This document shows, piece by piece, positions 1 through 7,817 of a stretch of 64,000 nucleotides of DNA. This stretch comes from Rhodospirillales bacterium CG15_BIG_FIL_POST_REV_8_21_14_020_66_15 (GTDB lineage: Bacteria > Pseudomonadota > Alphaproteobacteria > Rhodospirillales > Casp-alpha2). Position numbers and translations under genes: made by a program. Numbering within the stretch: position 1 is the first letter of the stretch; each line of letters starts with the position of its first letter. Below the pieces are notes generated by a model that saw only the letters and a program-made list of their open reading frames with translations, did not search any database and was not told where the DNA came from. The DNA is taken from the NCBI GenBank assembly GCA_002781745.1, contig PFFW01000042.1, positions 1 to 64,000 of the forward strand. The letters run 5' to 3'.

Positions 1-436
1 TGATGGCCGCGTCCCACGAAAGCCGCTTCCACTTGCCGCCTTCGAGCTTCATCGGGTATTTCAGCCGGCGCTCGCCGTGGGCGTGTTCGCGAACCGACGC
101 ACCCTTGGCGCAGTGGGAGCCCAGGTTGAAGGGGCTGTCGAAGCCCGGCTCCTGCCCGACCCACACGCCCTTGTCGACTTCGGCGATGACCGTGCAGCCG
201 ACCGAACAGTGCGTACAAACGGATTTGACTTGCGTCATGCCTTTCGCCGCCGCGGTCGCCGCCTTGGCCTGTTTGGCCAAGCCCAGCGGAGCAGCGGACA
301 GAAGCGCGGCGCCCCCGGCGGTAATCCCTGAACGCTTCAGGAACGTACGGCGGTCCATGGACCCGCCGACCACCCCGGCCAACGCCTGCTTCAAACGGGG
401 GCCTATCGCCACCCCGTCGCTCTTTTTGGTGAGCAT
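1..436 (-). CDS. fdhA: Formate dehydrogenase alpha subunit, N-terminal part (cut by window edge)
   Basis: Catalytic molybdopterin subunit of a Tat-exported formate dehydrogenase, which oxidises formate to CO2. It is absent from the ORF track because it runs off base 1; I read it on the reverse complement. About 145 residues are visible. A twin-arginine signal (DRRTFLKR) is followed by a hydrophobic stretch and Ala-rich cleavage region. After it comes a [4Fe-4S] motif C-x2-C-x3-C (CTHCSVGC), with the fourth Cys about 27 residues on (GSHCAKG), as in the FdhG/NapA family. A GGGAG ribosome site precedes ATG 436. An internal ATG at 358, directly before the RR motif, is an alternative start. The neighbours (small Tat protein, TorD, FdhD, MobA) fit. 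The exact FDH subtype cannot be fixed without the rest. Confidence 0.93.
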   Translation of the reverse strand, partial: MLTKKSDGVAIGPRLKQALAGVVGGSMDRRTFLKRSGITAGGAALLSAAPLGLAKQAKAATAAAKGMTQVKSVCTHCSVGCTVIAEVDKGVWVGQEPGFDSPFNLGSHCAKGASVREHAHGERRLKYPMKLEGGKWKRLSWDAAI

Positions 437-479
437 TGAGTTTTCTCCCAATGTTGGTGGGTTGAAACCTGACTACGGC

Positions 480-677
480 CTAGAACCTCGCAAGGTCGTA
501 GTACGTTTTGACATGTTCGGTTTCACGATAACCCGACGATTTCGGGCCATCGGAAACCACGGCCGCTTCCGCGGATCCCTGGGAAAGCGCGACCGCGGCA
601 ACACCCGCAGCGCCGCCGGTGACGGCTGCCTTCTTCAGGAATTCACGACGGCCGAGCTTTTGCTTTTGTTCGCTCAT
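480..677 (-). CDS. Formate dehydrogenase region Tat-signal small protein
   Basis: A 65-residue protein that is almost entirely a Tat signal (GRREFLKKAA, then an Ala/Gly/Val-rich core) plus a short tail ending YYDLARF. It matches the family known as formate dehydrogenase region TAT target protein (TIGR02811 type), found next to fdhA in many proteobacteria; its biochemical role is unknown. The track ORF starts much further upstream (1007). The real start is ATG 677, preceded by GAGGAG, because the extension overlaps the TorD gene and has no family features. It lies 43 bp upstream of fdhA on the same strand and is probably co-transcribed with it. Confidence 0.88.
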   Translation of the reverse strand: MSEQKQKLGRREFLKKAAVTGGAAGVAAVALSQGSAEAAVVSDGPKSSGYRETEHVKTYYDLARF

Positions 678-695
678 TGCGGTCTCCTCAAAGCT

Positions 696-705
696 TGTGA
701 TCACA
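696..705. promoter_or_regulatory. TGTGATCACA palindrome between the torD-like gene and the Tat protein gene
   Basis: A perfect 10-bp palindrome lies 19 bp upstream of the small Tat-protein start in a 148-bp gap. It resembles two fused CRP/FNR-family half-sites without the usual spacer. This close to the start codon it could act as an operator or be chance. Confidence 0.25.
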
Positions 706-825
706 GTTACTTCCACTTCGCTTGGTACCAAACGCCCGTTCCGGGTCTTGTTTTTAACGGCGGGCCCGACGTGGCCGATGCCCGCAATTCCCATACTCTT
801 CATCCGCCGCCCGGCCGTAGGCTCC

Positions 826-1491
826 CTATTGCCCGAAGCCGTAGGCGTCGCGTTCGATCTCCATGAACAGGCGACCGATGGTGCCGACGGGCATGTAGAG
901 TGCCGCCGACCTGGCCTTTTCCATGTCGGCGAAGAAATGGCCGGCCCAGGGGGCGATATGTTTTTCGAAGAACGCCCGCTGCCGGTCGAGGCTGGCCGGT
1001 GCGCCAAAGGCGCCGGTGATCAGGCCATGCATGACCTCGCAGACGAAGGCGATATGGTCTTCCGGGTCCGCGACGCCCTCGGCGCGCGCGATCCCGAACT
1101 CTTCCAGATCCCGGCGCAGGTCGGCAAGCGGCTTTTCGTACACGAAACCGGTCAGATACTGGGACCCGAAGGGCGCCAGTTCGCCGCCCGCCCCGAACCC
1201 GTAGAACAGCACCGTGAATTCTTCCTCGGCGACGGCCTGCGTCGTCCGTTTGGCGAGCGCGGAGAGTGAATTGACGGCCTGGCCCAAGGCGCTCTCGTCG
1301 CCGCTCAGGCCGCGCACGAACTCGATCGTGTCGCTGTCCATGGGTTTCGCGAGCAGGCGCGACAACAGCGCATAGAAACCAGCCCGCAGCATGTCCTCTT
1401 CGGGCACGGCGGAATCAATGGTCCGGCTGTTGGTGTCGGAAAGCGGCCGATCTCCCTTCGGGTCGCTTCCCATAGTGGCGCTGGCCTCCAC
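826..1491 (-). CDS. TorD/DmsD-family molybdoenzyme chaperone
   Basis: A 221-residue all-helical chaperone, usual length for the TorD family. These cytoplasmic proteins bind the Tat signal of a molybdoenzyme and keep it from export until the cofactor is loaded; FdhA is the obvious client here. Typical features are the segment RAGFYALLSRLLAKP near residue 35, the E-F-T-V-L-F-Y-G-F-G pattern around residue 95 and the FFEKHIAPW segment in the last third. The track start is GTG 1491 with GAGGA at good spacing. ATG 1473 with a GGAGG 11 bp away is an alternative. It heads the minus-strand set torD - Tat protein - fdhA. Function is from family and context; client specificity is inferred. Confidence 0.9.
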   Translation of the reverse strand: MEASATMGSDPKGDRPLSDTNSRTIDSAVPEEDMLRAGFYALLSRLLAKPMDSDTIEFVRGLSGDESALGQAVNSLSALAKRTTQAVAEEEFTVLFYGFGAGGELAPFGSQYLTGFVYEKPLADLRRDLEEFGIARAEGVADPEDHIAFVCEVMHGLITGAFGAPASLDRQRAFFEKHIAPWAGHFFADMEKARSAALYMPVGTIGRLFMEIERDAYGFGQ

Positions 1492-1762
1492 TTGGAAATT
1501 CCTCGTTTTCCTTCCGCCGGTTCCGTCTGTTAAGCCGACGGATTCCGATCCCTGACGAGTGGGTTTGTTATTGCGTATCGGGGCCTCTGGCCGACCCTCT
1601 ACGGATACTCTTCCCCACTACCATGCAAGTGAACGCCTTTTCATCCGGCAAGTCAACGCCAAGCCCATTCCGCGATGCGGAAAAGCCGGCCTTAATCCCC
1701 AGTTTTTTCATGGATTTAGTCGATATCGGCGGGCCTTTCACGACACCTTGAGCGGCGACAAA

Positions 1763-2578
1763 TCAGGCGAGATCGTCTTCGGCCTCGCCCAATCCGTCTC
1801 CGTCGGCGGCGGCCTCTTCACCGGACGCCTCGGAGCGGGACGGCCCGGGGCGCGCCGGGCCGGGAAGGCTTTCCGGGGCCGGATAGCGCCGTCCCGGCGC
1901 CTGATAATAGGGGTTGGGCGTATAGGTCGGCTGGGTGACGCTGGAGCCGCCCCGGTCCTGGACCCGGCGGGCCTTGTCGGCAACCGTTTCCTGCGCATCT
2001 CCCTCCGCTTCGGTTTTCGCGGCACCCGGCAAATCCGCGTCGCCCCGCCCGGCCGCCGGGTCCTCCGTTTCCGCCGCTTCCGCGTGTTCGGGTTTGGGCT
2101 TGTCGCGCCAGCCATAGCCGCCCTGGTCCGGACGGTAGGAGGTTGCCCCGGCGGCAAGCTGCGCCAGCATGGAATAATCCTCGCCGTATTCCTGCATGCC
2201 GTCGATGAAACCGAAGGCGGGGTCGCTCAGCCACAGCTTGCGCAGCGCCTGGCGGCGCAGGAATTCGGGCACCCGCTTATCCAGGAAGGCGGCGAAATCG
2301 CTGTCCGATGTCAGTTCCTCGACGGGCGGCAGTGTTTCCACATAGGCAGCCTCCTCTTCCGTCAGCGCGCGGGCCTCGGGATCGGTGTCGGCCGCGCCAA
2401 CCGGGGGGGTGGCCGCCACGCTTTCCGGCGGCACGGCCCCGGCGCGGGCCGCCGGGGCGGCTGCCCCCCTGCCTGTGCGCGGCACCGGGCCATCGCTTTC
2501 CTCGACGGGCTCGCCGCGGGCACGCTTCTGCTTTAGACGCGACCAGCGGCCCAGGGGGTTCTCGTCACCGGTGCTCAT
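1763..2578 (-). CDS. DUF3306 domain protein, formate dehydrogenase locus
   Basis: A 271-residue protein with the DUF3306 core around residues 70-150: VPEFLRRQALRKLW, then SDPAFGFIDGMQEYGEDY. The N-terminal part and roughly the last 110 residues are low-complexity, charged and Ala/Pro-rich, and look disordered. DUF3306 proteins accompany fdhD, mobA and DUF3305 in alpha- and betaproteobacterial formate dehydrogenase loci; their function is not established. The start ATG 2578 lies 10 bp after the DUF3305 stop, so it is probably the last gene of fdhD-mobA-DUF3305-DUF3306. No signal peptide is visible, so it is likely cytoplasmic. Confidence 0.87.
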   Translation of the reverse strand: MSTGDENPLGRWSRLKQKRARGEPVEESDGPVPRTGRGAAAPAARAGAVPPESVAATPPVGAADTDPEARALTEEEAAYVETLPPVEELTSDSDFAAFLDKRVPEFLRRQALRKLWLSDPAFGFIDGMQEYGEDYSMLAQLAAGATSYRPDQGGYGWRDKPKPEHAEAAETEDPAAGRGDADLPGAAKTEAEGDAQETVADKARRVQDRGGSSVTQPTYTPNPYYQAPGRRYPAPESLPGPARPGPSRSEASGEEAAADGDGLGEAEDDLA

Positions 2579-2588
2579 GCGTTTTCTC

Positions 2589-3116
2589 TCATTCGTCCGT
2601 CTCCACCAGGGGCCGGGGGCGCAGGCCGCCCTTGCGCGGATCGTAGGCCTTCTTGTTCTTGCGTTTCTTGAAGGTTTCCTCGACGTGGTGGGTATCGACG
2701 AAGGCGCCGAGCCAGGCCGCCAGCTCGTCGGGCATGGGCACGCCCTCGACGATCATCTCGGAATCCTCCATGTAGCTCTCCGCCTCGTAGGGGCAGACGG
2801 TGACGAGCTTCGGCACAACCTCCTCGTCCTCGGCCTCCTCGCCGGGCGCCAGGACGACGTAGATATGGGGGTGGAAGCTGCCGAGGTTGGTCTTGTAGCC
2901 CTCCGTCTCGCCGGCAAACAGTTCCAATTCCAGGGTCGCGGCGTGGAAATGGGCCCATCCCTCGCCCTCGCGGATCAAACGCCAGCCGGCGTCCTCCTCC
3001 ATGGACGGCATGCCCGGCACCACGGCAACCGGGCGGTAGGTATAGTCCTTCCACGGGTTGTCGATGGCGCGGCGCTCGACGATGACGCCGACGGTAACGG
3101 CCTGGTGGCGGGTCAT
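2589..3116 (-). CDS. DUF3305 domain protein, formate dehydrogenase locus
   Basis: A 175-residue cytoplasmic protein. The track ORF begins at 3797 out of frame over mobA. The real start is ATG 3116 (MTRHQAVTVGVIVERR), which overlaps the mobA stop by 4 bp (ATGA). The body matches DUF3305: an N-terminal VGVIVERRAIDNPWKDY beta segment, a W-rich middle, and a C-terminal Lys/Arg-rich tail (ETFKKRKNKKAYDPRKGG). DUF3305 genes co-occur with DUF3306 and formate dehydrogenase; the activity is unknown. Translational coupling with mobA and the conserved pairing suggest a role in assembly or maturation. Confidence 0.88.
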   Translation of the reverse strand: MTRHQAVTVGVIVERRAIDNPWKDYTYRPVAVVPGMPSMEEDAGWRLIREGEGWAHFHAATLELELFAGETEGYKTNLGSFHPHIYVVLAPGEEAEDEEVVPKLVTVCPYEAESYMEDSEMIVEGVPMPDELAAWLGAFVDTHHVEETFKKRKNKKAYDPRKGGLRPRPLVETDE

Positions 3117-3739
3117 CGCGCCACCTCCGCCATCAGGGTTTCGGCCTCGGCCAGGTTCTCCGGCTTGTTGATATTGAAGAAGGGATCGAAGGGCACGATC
3201 GGGAAGTCCACGTGGACGATGCGGTAACGCGCGGTCCAGGCGTCGATCTTGCGCATGTCCTCGCCGACCATGACCGCACGCAGGTCGTCCGCCAGCGCCA
3301 CCGGCCACAACGCGAACACCGGATGCGTACGCCCGCCCGACATGGCGCAGGCCATGTCGGCGCCGTCGACTTTGAGCGCTGCATGCAGCCGGGCGACCAG
3401 CGTTTCCGGGAAGAACGGGGCGTCCGTGGCGAAGGAGGCGAGCCATCTTGCCCCGGGATGCTCCGCCCGCGCCCATTCCATCCCCGTCAGGACGCCCGCA
3501 AGGGGCCCGGCATGACCTTCGATCACGTCGCCCGCCGTGGGCAGGCCGTAGGCTTCGAATCGCGCCGGATCGCCGTTGATGTTGAGTAAAAGATCGGCAA
3601 CCTGGGGCTGCGCACGGGCAATCACGTGGTCCAGGATCGGCCTGCCGCCCAGCACGCGCAGCGGTTTGTCGCCGCCGCCCATGCGTCGCGCCAGGCCTCC
3701 GGCCAGCAGCACGCCAACCGTATCGGCAGGCGCGCTCAT
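3113..3739 (-). CDS. mobA: Molybdenum cofactor guanylyltransferase MobA
   Basis: Cytoplasmic enzyme that joins GMP from GTP to Mo-molybdopterin to give MGD, the cofactor form used by formate dehydrogenase. The 208-residue length is typical. The N-terminal nucleotide-binding signature LLAGGLARRMGGGDKPL (residues 11-27) is complete, followed by the TDAPFF segment near residue 104 and a C-terminal NINKPENLAEAE motif. The start ATG 3739 overlaps the fdhD stop by 4 bp and the stop overlaps the DUF3305 start by 4 bp, so the genes are translationally coupled. With moaA in the same window this gives the first and last steps of the cofactor pathway locally. Confidence 0.95.
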   Translation of the reverse strand: MSAPADTVGVLLAGGLARRMGGGDKPLRVLGGRPILDHVIARAQPQVADLLLNINGDPARFEAYGLPTAGDVIEGHAGPLAGVLTGMEWARAEHPGARWLASFATDAPFFPETLVARLHAALKVDGADMACAMSGGRTHPVFALWPVALADDLRAVMVGEDMRKIDAWTARYRIVHVDFPIVPFDPFFNINKPENLAEAETLMAEVAR

Positions 3740-4671
3740 CGGCTGCCCTTGCGCCGCAGTTCGATGGGCTCGTCTGCCGCTTCGTCATGGGCCGCATCGA
3801 ATTCGATACGTTCCTGCCCGGCCAGCGCGATGAAGCGCTTGCCCCTGGCGCGGCCGATCAGGGTCAGGCCGACCTGCTTGGCAAGCTCCACCCCCCAAGC
3901 CGTGAAGCCCGAGCGCGAAACCAGGATGGGGATCTCCATCTGCACGGTCTTGATGACCATTTCCGAGGTCAGCCGCCCGGTGGTGTAGAAGATCTTGTCG
4001 TGCCCCTTCCAGCCGTGCAGGAACATGAAACCCGCGATCTTGTCGACGGCGTTGTGGCGGCCGACGTCCTCCATGTACAGAAGCGGGCGGTCGCCCTGGC
4101 ACAGCACGCAGCCGTGGATGGCCCCCGCCTCCAGATACAGGGACGGCGCGGTGTTGATCTTCTTCATCAGCGTATAGAGCCAGGACGTCTTGATCATCGC
4201 GCCCCGGGCCAGCGTCACGCGCTCGAACTTCTCCATGACGTCGCCGAACACGGTGCCTTGGGCGCAGCCGGAGGTCAGGGTCTTCTTCTTCAGCTTTTCC
4301 TCGAAATCGGTCTCGCGTTCCGTGCGCACGACGACGACCTCCAGGTCCTCGTCGAATTCCACCGCCGTCACCACGTCGTCGGGGCGCAGCATGTTCTGGT
4401 TCACCAGGTAGCCGACGGCGAGATATTCCGGGAAGTCGCAGATCGTCATCATGGTGACGATCTCGCGGCCGTTGAGGAACAGGGTCAGAGGCCGCTCCAC
4501 GGTGACCGAGGCGATCACGGGCGAGCCGTCCTGGTCGATGCCCGGCACCTTCTCGGTCAGGCGCGGATCATCGGGGTTGGGCTTGACGACAAGCTCGCCG
4601 ACGCCGTCCGCGTAGGTAACGTCCAGCGGATTCGTTCCCGCCTTGAAGGTCTCTTTCTCGTTCTGGCTCAC
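3736..4671 (-). CDS. fdhD: Formate dehydrogenase accessory sulfurtransferase FdhD
   Basis: FdhD passes sulfur from a cysteine desulfurase to the molybdenum cofactor of formate dehydrogenase. Family blocks are clear: SVTVERPLTLFLNG near the N-terminus, LAVGYLVNQ, the MEDVGRHNAVDKI block and TTGRLTSEMV. GTG 4671 is chosen as start because GGGAG sits 8 bp upstream; the track's TTG 4686 has a poorer site. Odd point: in E. coli the sulfur-relay CxxC lies where this protein has only one Cys (TSGCAQG). A CxxC (GCVLC) occurs instead just before the VGRH block. This is probably a subfamily feature, not a loss. First gene of the fdhD-mobA-DUF3305-DUF3306 operon. Confidence 0.94.
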   Translation of the reverse strand: MSQNEKETFKAGTNPLDVTYADGVGELVVKPNPDDPRLTEKVPGIDQDGSPVIASVTVERPLTLFLNGREIVTMMTICDFPEYLAVGYLVNQNMLRPDDVVTAVEFDEDLEVVVVRTERETDFEEKLKKKTLTSGCAQGTVFGDVMEKFERVTLARGAMIKTSWLYTLMKKINTAPSLYLEAGAIHGCVLCQGDRPLLYMEDVGRHNAVDKIAGFMFLHGWKGHDKIFYTTGRLTSEMVIKTVQMEIPILVSRSGFTAWGVELAKQVGLTLIGRARGKRFIALAGQERIEFDAAHDEAADEPIELRRKGSR

Positions 4672-4844
4672 GCCCTGCTCTCCCAAACCACCCCGGGCCG
4701 GGCCGCGCCGCCGGTCTCAAACGCCGGGTTCGCGGAATGGCCGAAACATGGGGATCGGGAGTGTCGGCGGCAAGGGACAAGAAATCAAGGGGCCGTGCGG
4801 GACACGTGCGTGACCGCACTGTCTCTTCTCGGCAGCGGCGCGGT

Positions 4845-4860
4845 TTCCTGATATCAGGAA
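4845..4860. promoter_or_regulatory. 16-bp perfect palindrome TTCCTGATATCAGGAA
   Basis: A perfect inverted repeat in the 222-bp divergent gap between fdhD and the histidine-phosphatase gene, ending 33 bp before the phosphatase ATG. The dyad is compact and stands out against GC-rich flanks. It is a plausible dimeric-regulator operator for either gene; no regulator is identified. Confidence 0.45.
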
Positions 4861-4893
4861 TGCTTCCCGCCAACGACCACGATCACGCCGCCC

Positions 4894-5511
4894 ATGCCTT
4901 TCCCCGACATTATCCTGATTCGCCACGGCCAGACCGAGTTCAACCGCGAGGGCCGCATCCAGGGCCAAGGAAATTCGGTGCTCACCGAACTGGGCAGGTC
5001 TCAGGCGGCGGCCTATGGCCGGCTGCTGGCCGAACGTTTCCAGCCCCTCGCCCCCTTCGCGCTTTACCGCAGCCCGGCCGGTCGCTGCGCCGAAACGACG
5101 GCGCTGGCCGCCGCCGCCGCGGGGCTTGACCCCGGGGCCTTCGTGGTCGACGAGCGGTTGAAGGAAAAGGGTTACGGCCGGTGGGAGGGCATGACCCGGC
5201 CCGAGATCGCCGGCGGCGGCGAGGAGCGCGAACTTGCCGCCATGGACGCCGATCCGTGGGGCCACCGCCCGCCCGGCGGCGGCGAGACCCTTGCGGAGGT
5301 CATGGAGCGGACGCGCCGCTGGCTGACCGGCCTGAACCCGGCGCAGCCCGTCGTGGCAGTGAGTCACGGCGGCACTGGGCGAACTCTGATCCGCAGCTAC
5401 CTGGCCCTTGAGGCCGAAGAAGCCCTGGCGATCGCCATGCGCCAGGACGTCGTGTTCCACCTGTCGCGCCGCGGTCTCGACGTCATCGAGACCGGAGCCG
5501 ACATGAGTTAA
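4894..5511 (+). CDS. Histidine phosphatase family protein (phosphoglycerate-mutase-like)
   Basis: A 205-residue member of the branch-1 histidine phosphatase superfamily. The catalytic RHG motif is in LIRHGQTEFNREGRIQG at residues 8-24. The second half has YRSPAGRCAETTALA with the conserved Arg, KEKGYGRWEGMT with the acidic residue, and the second catalytic His in VVAVSHGGTGR near residue 154. The family includes cofactor-dependent phosphoglycerate mutases, cobalamin phosphatase CobC and general phosphatases; the sequence alone does not fix the substrate. It is divergent from fdhD with the palindrome at 4845 between them. No clear ribosome site precedes ATG 4894. Confidence 0.88.
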   Translation: MPFPDIILIRHGQTEFNREGRIQGQGNSVLTELGRSQAAAYGRLLAERFQPLAPFALYRSPAGRCAETTALAAAAAGLDPGAFVVDERLKEKGYGRWEGMTRPEIAGGGEERELAAMDADPWGHRPPGGGETLAEVMERTRRWLTGLNPAQPVVAVSHGGTGRTLIRSYLALEAEEALAIAMRQDVVFHLSRRGLDVIETGADMS

Positions 5512-5535
5512 CCATAATATAGTTAATATAAGAAT

Positions 5536-5826
5536 TCAACCTACGCCGTCAACCAGCAGCAGCGTCCCCGTGGCCGAGGCCATGCGGATGGCGAGCGGCT
5601 TTTCGTATTCGGGCGAGGCGTGCCAGGCCCTGGCCGCCGCCATGTCGGGAAAACGCAGGACGACGGTGCGCGACGAGGGGGCTTCGCCCTCGAGAGCCAC
5701 CTGCTCGCCGCCGCGCACCAGGTATTCGCCGCCGTGGGCGGCGATCGTCGCGGGCACCAGGGCCTGATATTCCTTGAAGGTTTCCGGGTCGGTGATGTCG
5801 ATCTGCGCGATCACGTAGGCGGCCAT
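5536..5826 (-). CDS. DUF1330 domain protein
   Basis: A 96-residue protein spanning the whole DUF1330 family, a dimeric alpha/beta-barrel (ferredoxin-like) fold. Hallmarks are AAYVIAQIDITDPETFKEY at the N-terminus, the HGGEYLVRGG turn near residue 35 and PDMAAARAWHASPEY near residue 65. The biochemical function of the family is not known. A GGGAGGA ribosome site precedes ATG 5826. It converges on the phosphatase gene with only 24 bp of AT-rich sequence between them, and the cupin gene follows upstream on the same strand after 45 bp, so the two may be co-transcribed. Confidence 0.87.
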   Translation of the reverse strand: MAAYVIAQIDITDPETFKEYQALVPATIAAHGGEYLVRGGEQVALEGEAPSSRTVVLRFPDMAAARAWHASPEYEKPLAIRMASATGTLLLVDGVG

Positions 5827-5871
5827 CGGCGGCGTCCTCCCTCTCCGTTTCCTGGGACCGAGGCGGGAAGG

Positions 5872-6525
5872 CTACCCCAGATGCCCCTGCTTGACCCAGA
5901 GCAGACAGCCCTTTTCGGTGCTGGGCGAATGGAAGCTGCCCGCCGGCAGGCGGAACCAGGTGCCCTTGCCATGGAGGCCGTTCTCGTCCTCCATCGTGCC
6001 CTCGAGGACCAGGACCTCCTCGCCGCCCGGGTGGCCGTGGGGCCGGCCGGCGCAGCCCGGACCCATCTTGGTCAGCCACACGCGCTCGTTACCGAATTCG
6101 TGGAGCGGCATACGGAACAGCCCCGGGACGTCGCCCTCGACCCAGTTGCCGTTCCGGGTATCGATGGTCACCTGGGTCTGGTCGGCGGGGTCCATCTGGC
6201 GCAGCTTGACGAAGATGGTGCAGCCCTCCGCCGTCTTGGGCGCGTGGCTGGAGCCGACGGGGTTGCGCACGTAGGTCCCGGCCGGAAAGTCGCCGTGCTC
6301 GTCCGAGAACACGCCCTCCAGAACCATGAACTCCTCGCCGCCGCCATGACGGTGCGTGGGGAATTCGGATCCGGGAGCGTAGCGGACGATGGAGGTGGCG
6401 CGGGCGACCTCGTCGCCGTCGCGCTCCAGCATGCGGCGCTCGACACCCGGCGACGGCGAGGGAATCCAGGACAGCAAGGTGGAGTTGATTATCACCGGCT
6501 GCGAAAAATCGGCATGCAGTTTCAT
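5872..6525 (-). CDS. Two-domain cupin (ChrR-like cupin repeat protein)
   Basis: A 217-residue protein made of two cupin barrels. The first carries the metal-binding pattern PTHRHGGGEEFMVLEG (residues 56-71) and the second GRPHGHPGGEEVLVLEG (160-176); the second halves contain GSSHAP and GSFHSP with the last His. This arrangement resembles the cupin domain of the anti-sigma factor ChrR, but no N-terminal zinc anti-sigma domain is present. The track ORF begins at 6816; the real start is ATG 6525 with AAGGAAG upstream. A role as metal-dependent sensor or small-molecule enzyme is possible, substrate unknown. Confidence 0.85.
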   Translation of the reverse strand: MKLHADFSQPVIINSTLLSWIPSPSPGVERRMLERDGDEVARATSIVRYAPGSEFPTHRHGGGEEFMVLEGVFSDEHGDFPAGTYVRNPVGSSHAPKTAEGCTIFVKLRQMDPADQTQVTIDTRNGNWVEGDVPGLFRMPLHEFGNERVWLTKMGPGCAGRPHGHPGGEEVLVLEGTMEDENGLHGKGTWFRLPAGSFHSPSTEKGCLLWVKQGHLG

Positions 6526-6658
6526 TTGCCCGGCTTCCTTGAACAGGCGGAACGGTTTCGATTGTCCGGAAAGATGGCCGCCCGCCGCGCGCCGGGCAAG
6601 CCGCCCCGCGGGACAAGCACTTTTTCCCCGTGGGCATTTGTCGCGCCGGTGCGGCCCG

Positions 6659-7294
6659 CTAGACGCCGCGCCCGGCCCGCGGCGCGAACCATCGTCCCGC
6701 CAGGGTGTCCGCGCGGTCCAGGTATCTGGCGAGATAGGTCCGGGTCTCGGCCTGACCGTCGCTGCCGTCGCTGCACCATTTCCTGAGCACCGCGAGGAAC
6801 AGAAGCGTGAGGCCAACCTCCTCCGCCTGGCGCTGACGGCCGCCCGCCGTCATGCCCGCCGCGTCGCGCAGCCACTGGATCAGGCGCGACAGATCGAACG
6901 CCATGGGCACATAGTGATGGGGATGGAAGGGCCACAGCTTGGCCGCCAGCATCTGGGCCGTCACGGAGCGGTGCGGCGCCATGGCGTCGAACCAGCGGAG
7001 CAACAGGACATTGAGCCGGTCTTTCACGGGCCGCCGGTGGAACCCGCGCGGCGGCGACGCCAGCATGGCGTCCCGCGCACGGGCGAACCAGGCGTTTGCG
7101 ATGGCGTCCTTGTCACGAAAAATTGACGCCAGTTCCGCGGGCGCCATGCCCAGGCCATCCGCCAGCGCGCCCAGGCGAAAATCGTCCCAGCCTTCGGCCT
7201 CGGCAAGGGCAAGCGCCCGGTCGACCACCGTATCCGCCGTGACGCGGGTTTCGGCGGCCTTGGCCTTGCCGGTTTTCCGTCGGGGTGCCGCCAA
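6659..7294 (-). CDS. TetR-family (COQ9-like) regulator
   Basis: A 211-residue protein with an N-terminal helix-turn-helix of TetR type: ADTVVDRALALAEAEGWDDFRLGALADGLGMAPAELASIF, residues about 20-60. The C-terminal ligand domain is helical, with WFDAMAPHRSVTAQMLAAKLWPFHPHHY resembling the COQ9/TetR-like group common in alphaproteobacteria. The start is TTG 7294 with GGGAGG five bases upstream; no good ATG is available in frame. Its target is unknown; it lies between the cupin gene and the ankyrin gene, all on the minus strand. I favour a DNA-binding regulator, but COQ9-type lipid binding cannot be excluded. Confidence 0.75.
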   Translation of the reverse strand: MAAPRRKTGKAKAAETRVTADTVVDRALALAEAEGWDDFRLGALADGLGMAPAELASIFRDKDAIANAWFARARDAMLASPPRGFHRRPVKDRLNVLLLRWFDAMAPHRSVTAQMLAAKLWPFHPHHYVPMAFDLSRLIQWLRDAAGMTAGGRQRQAEEVGLTLLFLAVLRKWCSDGSDGQAETRTYLARYLDRADTLAGRWFAPRAGRGV

Positions 7295-7317
7295 CGGCGC
7301 CTCCCGTCGATGTCAGG

Positions 7318-7620
7318 TCAGTAGACGAGCTTGCGGATGTCGTCGGCGTTGGACGACCACCTGGACCACTCGCGGGCGCCCAGGCCCCAGTCGTTCACGG
7401 TGGCCTTGTCGATGCCCTGTTCGATCAGCCAATGGCAGGTCTTTGTCTGCCCCGCCGCCGCCGCGTACATCAGCGCCGAATTGCCGTGGGGGTCGATGGC
7501 GTCGATCTTCATGCCCGCCTTCAGCGCCTGTTCCAGGGTGTCGCGGTCGCCGCGCTGGGCGGCCAGCATGAAATCGTCGACGGAAAATCCGTTCTTGCCC
7601 GAGGCGTTTCGATCGGCCAT
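7318..7620 (-). CDS. Small ankyrin-repeat protein
   Basis: A 100-residue protein with ankyrin-like helices: DDFMLAAQRGDRDTLEQALKAG, then IDAIDPHGNSALMYAAAAGQTKTCHWLIEQG, then a short third unit. The track ORF starts at 8550 by reading back through the polyferredoxin gene; the true start is ATG 7620. It carries no enzyme domain, so it is probably a small binding protein; the partner is unknown. It is divergent from the Fe-S gene at 7856 and just downstream of the TetR-like gene's stop-to-start arrangement. Confidence 0.8.
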   Translation of the reverse strand: MADRNASGKNGFSVDDFMLAAQRGDRDTLEQALKAGMKIDAIDPHGNSALMYAAAAGQTKTCHWLIEQGIDKATVNDWGLGAREWSRWSSNADDIRKLVY

Positions 7621-7817
7621 GAGTCTTTCTTCCTTCGCCCCGGGGGTTTTACCGGCTCCGGGCAATCCCCACATAATCGGGGCCGTTCGGGGTATAGTTA
7701 GGGATTGGGGAGCTGAATGTAAACGGTCCTGAGCGGTACGGCGAAGCACGACGTTTTCATTCGCCGGCTCCGGTATCGCGATAGTAGCCTGCATAAAAGG
7801 CAGATTCCAACACACGA

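Noticed and set aside
3-866. 287-aa plus-strand ORF over fdhA and the Tat protein gene
   Set aside because: It has shadow composition and covers real minus-strand genes with clear Tat motifs and Fe-S cysteines.
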